A DNA stretch of 64,000 nucleotides from Caldisericales bacterium (lineage in GTDB: Bacteria > Caldisericota > Caldisericia > JAAYUI01), in the NCBI GenBank assembly GCA_022707885.1, contig JAKIZT010000006.1, positions 62,001 to 126,000 of the forward strand, read 5' to 3'. The notes under the pieces were generated by a model. It did not search any database, was not told the origin of the DNA, and worked only from the letters and a program-made list of their open reading frames with translations. Made by a program: the position numbers and the translations under genes. Shown here one piece after another: positions 60,101 to 64,000 of the stretch; the first letter of the stretch is position 1; each line of letters begins with the position of its first letter.

Positions 60101-62753
60101 GAGAACCGAAACCTACAGACACATGACTTCGCCGCTTTCGTTGTTCCTTCAGGCAACGGTCGATGGTGATGAAGGTGATGCCTACCTCGAAATCAACACC
60201 TTGAGCGATGTTTCGGCATACAAAGATTTGAATGTGTATTTTGTGCTTGTGGAAAACAACGTTCTTTTCGAGGCAACAAACGGCGAGAGAGAGCACAGTC
60301 TCACGGTAATGAAGTTCCTCTACGAGAAAGGACAAAAAAAATCACCAAAAGACGAGGCACTCGGAGATCCAATCAGCCTTGCACCAGGAACAATAACAAA
60401 ACGTCGTATACACTTTGAAATGCCAGGCAAGAATTATGACTGGAAAACCCTCACAAAGAATTGTTATGTAGTCGCCTGGATACAAGACAACACAAAGAAA
60501 GAAATCCTCCAGAGCACAATGGTTGATCTCGCTCAGCCACTCCTCACCTCTTACACATTCAAACAGGTTAACGGTCAGCAAACCTCAGTCCAGGCAGGTT
60601 CTAGGGCAAACTTCAAGTATATCCTCACAAACACTGGAAACATATTCATGGATTTCGGCATTCAAATGACACACCTTGGTGGCCAGAACTGGGAAAACTC
60701 CCTGCTGGTAGACAAAGTACCATCGCCAAATGGCGGCAGGATAACACTCGACCCAATGCAGTCATCACTCATCGAGCTCTCAGTGGAAGTCCCGCCAGGA
60801 ACTTCTGAAGGCACCGAAAGTCTCTTCCGTGTTGAAGTCTCTGACGATCTTTCTGGGCAATCTTCCTCTTCAGATCTCAAACTAATGGTAGAACCAGCCA
60901 AACCACCGAGTTTCGAGGTTTCTTCAAGCACAAAATTCGTTGAAGTGGAGCCATCCACGGAAACATCATTCAATCTAACGATAAGTCCAATCAACGAGTA
61001 CAACAACCCGGTCACGCTCCAGCTTGCACAGGAATCCCAGAAATACTTCCAGGCAAAATTTGACCCGCCAAATGGCGTCCCGCCATTTGAAACAAAAGTA
61101 ACAATCAAATCTTCCGAGCAGCTCGAATACTTCGAAGATGGCTATAAAATCAAAATCCTCGCCACAGGTTCTGACGCCAGGGGTGAGAAAATCGAAAAAG
61201 ATATTACCATCAGGGCAACTGCAAAGCTTCTCAGCCTGACGCTCAAGCCAGAACGCAAAGTCATTACATCCTGCGCAATCAACGAAATCTGCCGTCAGAC
61301 CGAGATAAAGATCAATCTTGAGCCATCCGATATCCAGATCAAAGAAGCCAGGCTTGATTTTGTTTATGATGGCAGGTACCTCGAAGTGACAAACGTTTCT
61401 CTCGGGCAGATGATGACCCGTTTCGGCGAGATTGCAGACATGCAATATGACATCAAGCCTGACAGGGTGAACATAAGAATCAAGAGGGAAAAGGGCGTTG
61501 TGGCAGACCAGAACGAAAACACTATTGTTGCAATAACGCTTAAATCAACCGGTGACAAGATAGAGATCGACAATGTCAGGATAGGATTAGAAAATGTCAC
61601 TCTACTTTCCGCATCCGGAAGCAAAGCACTTACAAAGTCAGTTGATGAAACACTTTCTATCCGCAAAAACGCAAAACCACCTGTCATCCATCTTATCACT
61701 CCAATCCAGAAAGACTCCCCATGGCCAGATGAAGCTGAATCCAAGAGGAGATCGGAACAGGGCCAGATAAACTACCGCGACATCACCACAACAGAGAAAT
61801 CGCTCAAGATCTCAGGCAAGTGTGAATCTGAAGAAGGTGTAAAACAACTCACCCTTTTCATCGGTGGAAACAAGGTCCAGCTGGCAAACGATGGAACATT
61901 TGAATACACGATGAATCTCAAAGAAGGCTTCAACAACATCGTCATAGTCTGCCAGAACTTTACCGGTGAAAGCGATGGAATAATGGTAATTGCTGTTCTG
62001 GACACAACCCCACCGGACCTTGTAATCGACAAACCGAGTGAAGACCAGCTTTCTATGGATTACTCCATGACAACCGGCCAGAATTTTGTTGAATTCAGGG
62101 GTTTCACTGAAGAAAAGGCAAAAGTCACTGTTGCAGGTCGTCAGGTTCAGGTCAGGAAAGACCCAATAACAGACGATGAGACAAAGAGGTTTTTCTTTAC
62201 AGAAAAAGTCCAGCTTGTACAAGGTCTCAATGAAATAGAGATTTCGGCGTGCGACGAAAATGGCAATTGCAGGCAATATACTTACAAAATCACATACGAT
62301 CCAAAAGCTGGCAATGGAAAGACCACCAAAATAGAACTCTGGCTTGGCAAAGCATCCATGCTTGTTAATGGAGAAACTGTAAAACTTGTAACTGCACCAA
62401 CAGCATCCTCTCCACCACTTCCAAAAGATCTTGCAGGATCAACTTTCATGCCAATAGCCGAGGTCGCAAAAGCACTCGATGTCGAAGTCGGATGGAACGG
62501 CAAGGACAAGAAAGTCATGCTTACTCAACAGCTTGGCAATGGCAAGAAAAAAGTCATTGAGCTCTGGATCGGCAAGAAAACTGCAAAAATTGATGGCAAG
62601 GAAATTTTCATCGATTCAGCAAAGAAACTCTACCCAACAATTGTTGGCGGCAAAACACTTCTTCCATTGAGATTTGTTGGTGATGCCCTCGGCGCACTTG
62701 TCGAGTACGAATCCAAAACCAAAAAGATAACACTGACTTACCCAAAACCATAA
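57162..62753 (+). CDS. Giant secreted NHL-propeller / Omp28-like / cohesin-like / stalk-domain protein
   Basis: An 1863-aa secreted mosaic, the largest gene of the window. Signal peptide 1-29. NHL-type propeller repeats about 35-615, each with 'G.....P.GI....IYVAD..N.RV..F...G' wording. BACON-like module about 621-725 (PKILDFGVMPVGEQG). Ig-like region to about 860. Omp28-type thioredoxin fold about 865-1125 with the pair WCQYC at 880/883 and GLPTTMFNG. Two beta modules about 1126-1355. A cohesin-like domain about 1357-1503 (ARLDFVYDGRYLEVTNV). Two Ig-like modules opening with PPVIHLITP and DTTPPDLVIDKP. C-terminal stalk domain about 1720-1863 (TLLPLRFVGDALGALVEY). Probably an exported surface scaffold with redox and binding parts; function unknown. 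Confidence 0.82.
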   Translation: MKKFLSLTLCFAILMGLVPGIFVPGKASAISDFGVVPIGGPPKLGTFVSPSWLASEGNRVYVVEQAAFRTQAIMKNGQSQFAFGLHGNHEEQISDPGGIFAYREKIYWIDRSQGKILVRGNKVDSPYEGEFMPFGTDGRKLLKRPEGIWIDQNRIYIANSGASNVVVLDLNGKFINTIGSKGIEDGKLASPAGVCVVASKLFVTDPQNGRIVIYDLDGKFIQNIPSSHPFGITALENKIFVTDVVEGKVTILNADGATVSSFGSPGSGQGQLGNPIGITILDGKIYVASNTNNRVDVFEQDGKYAGILGLPVEQAASSFGRPAGVAYNGENIAVADSARKKVIIMTKDGKFISEFGSFGTGERQFANPVGVDYKNDNIYVADAGNNCIKQFAVDGTFKKIIGSAGNGNGKLNSPSDVIVVSSVNKMFVADSGNNLVQIFSLSGEFINQFGGYGQAPGQFSNPTGISSDGRKLIVADSGNCRIQEFTLDGKPVKQYGFKGRGKEQLFFPQDCSYDQSGKIYVSDTYNDRVVVFDNASGRSWIYGRSGGPGRAIFFSKSGEENEDPNDSDIKKAAGFFSFPSGLACIEDKVIVSDTQNLRLQSVPYSAIFDFPRVDTESFVPQASNVVWFTVAPKILDFGVMPVGEQGQRRIEVRNWTGGALTGKIEISQEIPFLSVDPPTFVGDVNFITVKIDTTGMTAGQAMKAVIKIATNKGDQSIEAVVLPSDGFGYSLPTEQGYFVEMECNNPASLEITINPQNGFDRNVSFSYAMPLKKCLTHPSGKAIENLSCDPKNFELSNVTVEFKPSSVKIRENNKTTMTLIPKGNVTPGIYEIAVTMNGAGAANKEVKFTFILLVNPCTNPATDKQVPRALLTETFTAVWCQYCPFHREGQYRMAEEYGYAEIIPLAYYCDAPNDNSGMTQESHHYRYRWYTQEGLPTTMFNGVWNFSEGDKPFERQAPPPDRLPDRKMSGTSFSYLRFKQRTETYRHMTSPLSLFLQATVDGDEGDAYLEINTLSDVSAYKDLNVYFVLVENNVLFEATNGEREHSLTVMKFLYEKGQKKSPKDEALGDPISLAPGTITKRRIHFEMPGKNYDWKTLTKNCYVVAWIQDNTKKEILQSTMVDLAQPLLTSYTFKQVNGQQTSVQAGSRANFKYILTNTGNIFMDFGIQMTHLGGQNWENSLLVDKVPSPNGGRITLDPMQSSLIELSVEVPPGTSEGTESLFRVEVSDDLSGQSSSSDLKLMVEPAKPPSFEVSSSTKFVEVEPSTETSFNLTISPINEYNNPVTLQLAQESQKYFQAKFDPPNGVPPFETKVTIKSSEQLEYFEDGYKIKILATGSDARGEKIEKDITIRATAKLLSLTLKPERKVITSCAINEICRQTEIKINLEPSDIQIKEARLDFVYDGRYLEVTNVSLGQMMTRFGEIADMQYDIKPDRVNIRIKREKGVVADQNENTIVAITLKSTGDKIEIDNVRIGLENVTLLSASGSKALTKSVDETLSIRKNAKPPVIHLITPIQKDSPWPDEAESKRRSEQGQINYRDITTTEKSLKISGKCESEEGVKQLTLFIGGNKVQLANDGTFEYTMNLKEGFNNIVIVCQNFTGESDGIMVIAVLDTTPPDLVIDKPSEDQLSMDYSMTTGQNFVEFRGFTEEKAKVTVAGRQVQVRKDPITDDETKRFFFTEKVQLVQGLNEIEISACDENGNCRQYTYKITYDPKAGNGKTTKIELWLGKASMLVNGETVKLVTAPTASSPPLPKDLAGSTFMPIAEVAKALDVEVGWNGKDKKVMLTQQLGNGKKKVIELWIGKKTAKIDGKEIFIDSAKKLYPTIVGGKTLLPLRFVGDALGALVEYESKTKKITLTYPKP

Positions 62754-62777
62754 AAAATCACCAATCACCGACACAAT

Positions 62778-62808
62778 AAAAAAGCCGCCCTAAAAGGGCG
62801 GCTTTTTT
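62778..62808 (+). terminator. Terminator of the giant secreted protein gene
   Basis: A 13-bp perfect stem (AAAAAAGCCGCCC), 5-base loop, ending in six T. Confidence 0.93.
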
Positions 62809-62897
62809 ATTTCTCAAGTTTTTAAAAAACTGGCCTCTTTCTTTATCCAGTCACTAAACTAAACTCAATCTTATTATCTTTAAAAAGGAGGTTCTAA

Positions 62898-64000
62898 TTG
62901 AAAAAACTAACATCAATTTTATTGGTAATCGCCTTTTTTATGGGCTTTCCTCCAGGAAAAATTATCGCCGAGGAAGAAGAGGTAGTCCTTTTTGACAATT
63001 TCACAACCTCATCACCAAACTTCAAAAATGGGCCATCAAAACCAACAGTGTTTAGCACATCCCAATCATACAAACTCATCGGAATTGGCACGGTCCATTT
63101 CAACGATGGCAAAGGCTCCAAGAATTATGGATCCATATCGCTCAAACATGAAGATGGAACCGTATACGGCCCCTGGCAATCGTACGCCCCGCCAGATATG
63201 AAAGGTTCAGAAAAGATCTTCTGGATAGTTGAGCCGAATGCTGTTATTAAACCCGGGAAATATGAGGTTATCGATTCTGATAAAGATACGTGGTCATGGA
63301 CCGACGAATCTGGCGGATGCGGACTTGCGCTCGTTGTCGCAAATAAAGTTCAAGAACAACCACCTCCTGGAGGTTCTGGAGGCAAAGCCAAAACAATAGT
63401 GTTGACGATTGGCAAGCCAACCATGCTCGTAAATGGGAAATCCGTAGAAATCGAAAAGGGAAAGAGTACTGGTCCAATCATTATAAAAGGAAGGACGATG
63501 CTCCCGATCAGGTCTCTAATCGAGACGCTGGGTGGGACCATTGACTGGAACAGCAAAGAGCAAAAAATAACCCTGAAACTCGAGGAAATATCAATCGAGC
63601 TCTGGATTGGCAAGAGCACTGCCAGAGTTTCCGGCCGAGAAATAACAATTGACCAGCCACCTGTAATAGTTGGCGGCAGGACAATGGTGCCACTCAGGTT
63701 TGTCTCGGAAAACCTCGGATGCTCGGTCGTCTGGGACGCCAAAACAAAAACTATCACCATCAAATTCTTTGGAAAACTCATCCTTGCAAATGGTGGCGTG
63801 GTAAATTCCGATGATGGATTGGCATCAATTGCTTTTCCGCCTGGCTTTGCATCAGCAAACACAAGCGCCTCGATAACAATGGTTTCGCCACCAAAAGACA
63901 ATTTCTCCGGGCAGTACAAGGTTGAGGTCTCAGCTGAAAAATCCGGCACTTTCAGTGTTGCAATCAAAGCAAATTTCAACTTTGATCCCAAAAAAGACCG
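62898..64000 (+). CDS. Secreted stalk-domain protein (partial, runs off right edge)
   Basis: The first 367 codons of an exported protein. The start is a TTG at 62898, 5-7 bases after AAAGGAGG, and gives a good signal peptide (MKKLTSILLVIAFFMGF). A beta-rich N-terminal domain (about 28-150) leads to a PPPGGSGG linker. A stalk domain follows (about 170-295; TMLPIRSLIETLGGTIDW and TMVPLRFVSENLGCSVVW). The stalk is internal here, not C-terminal, since another module starts after it (about 300 on: LILANGGVVNSDDG). That makes it the only stalk protein in the window whose domain order differs. Confidence 0.82.
   Translation, partial: MKKLTSILLVIAFFMGFPPGKIIAEEEEVVLFDNFTTSSPNFKNGPSKPTVFSTSQSYKLIGIGTVHFNDGKGSKNYGSISLKHEDGTVYGPWQSYAPPDMKGSEKIFWIVEPNAVIKPGKYEVIDSDKDTWSWTDESGGCGLALVVANKVQEQPPPGGSGGKAKTIVLTIGKPTMLVNGKSVEIEKGKSTGPIIIKGRTMLPIRSLIETLGGTIDWNSKEQKITLKLEEISIELWIGKSTARVSGREITIDQPPVIVGGRTMVPLRFVSENLGCSVVWDAKTKTITIKFFGKLILANGGVVNSDDGLASIAFPPGFASANTSASITMVSPPKDNFSGQYKVEVSAEKSGTFSVAIKANFNFDPKKD

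Noticed and set aside
27255-63780. Copper amine oxidases
   Set aside because: Only the N-terminal 'stalk' module of that family is present in these proteins; none has the catalytic domain.
1-64000. CRISPR arrays, insertion sequences, prophage or integrases
   Set aside because: No regularly spaced repeats, transposase, integrase or structural phage gene was seen on either strand.

Overview
The window is a stretch of bacterial chromosome, about 64 kb, densely packed with core genes and free of phage, insertion sequences and CRISPR. The organism looks anaerobic or microaerophilic. It has a B12-dependent class II ribonucleotide reductase, an NfnAB-type bifurcating transhydrogenase, selA, a DsrE/F/H-TusA sulfur-relay cluster and an ISC-type Fe-S pair. 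Isoprenoids come from the MEP pathway (dxs, dxr). Six or more exported proteins end in the copper-amine-oxidase-N-like 'stalk' domain, a module common in Firmicutes and several deep-branching phyla. I cannot name the phylum from this window alone.

Layout. 1-6.4 kb (minus): the conserved rpsB-tsf-pyrH-frr-uppS-cdsA-dxr-rseP operon, cut at the left edge, with a near-consensus promoter and a folded leader. 6.6-8.4 kb (minus): a five-gene sulfur-transfer operon behind a perfect CsoR/CstR-type operator. 8.5-10.4 kb (minus): two tandem AraC-GyrI paralogues. 10.5-13.5 kb (minus): a CstR-like regulator, an FAD oxidase and a CCG-type Fe-S protein. 13.7-17.0 kb (minus): speH, nth, selA, a thioesterase and a CoA-binding protein. 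17.1-20.9 kb (plus): dxs, then a cysteine-rich MerR-like regulator coupled to iscS-iscU. tRNA-Phe, a lipoate-ligase-like gene and a TetR/MMPL/exported-partner cassette follow. 27.3-29.9 kb (minus): a beta-propeller/cohesin/stalk protein. 30-33.4 kb (plus): tRNA-Gln-glmU-prs-rplY-PPC protein. 33.5-41.1 kb (minus): an exported phosphatase-superfamily protein, nrdJ-fur, and a stalk protein with an M6 protease that ends in a dockerin-like pair. 41.3-45.8 kb (plus): nfnAB, an AmrS-type radical SAM enzyme, maf and minC. 45.8-64 kb: mostly secreted multi-domain proteins (Omp28-like thioredoxin fold, PQQ and NHL propellers, BACON-like modules, cohesin, stalk), mixed with ogt, a transaldolase-like gene, an RNase H-like exonuclease and an acyl-CoA dehydrogenase.

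Three themes run through the window. First, the secreted proteins share interchangeable modules and include both cohesin-like and dockerin-like domains, which suggests a self-assembling extracellular scaffold. Second, several genes without a Shine-Dalgarno have a -10 hexamer ending 6-8 bases before the start codon, as expected for leaderless mRNAs. Third, the 690-bp gap at 56.5-57.2 kb holds a strong candidate small RNA on the minus strand. Its exposed CU-rich linker resembles the 16S anti-Shine-Dalgarno tail.
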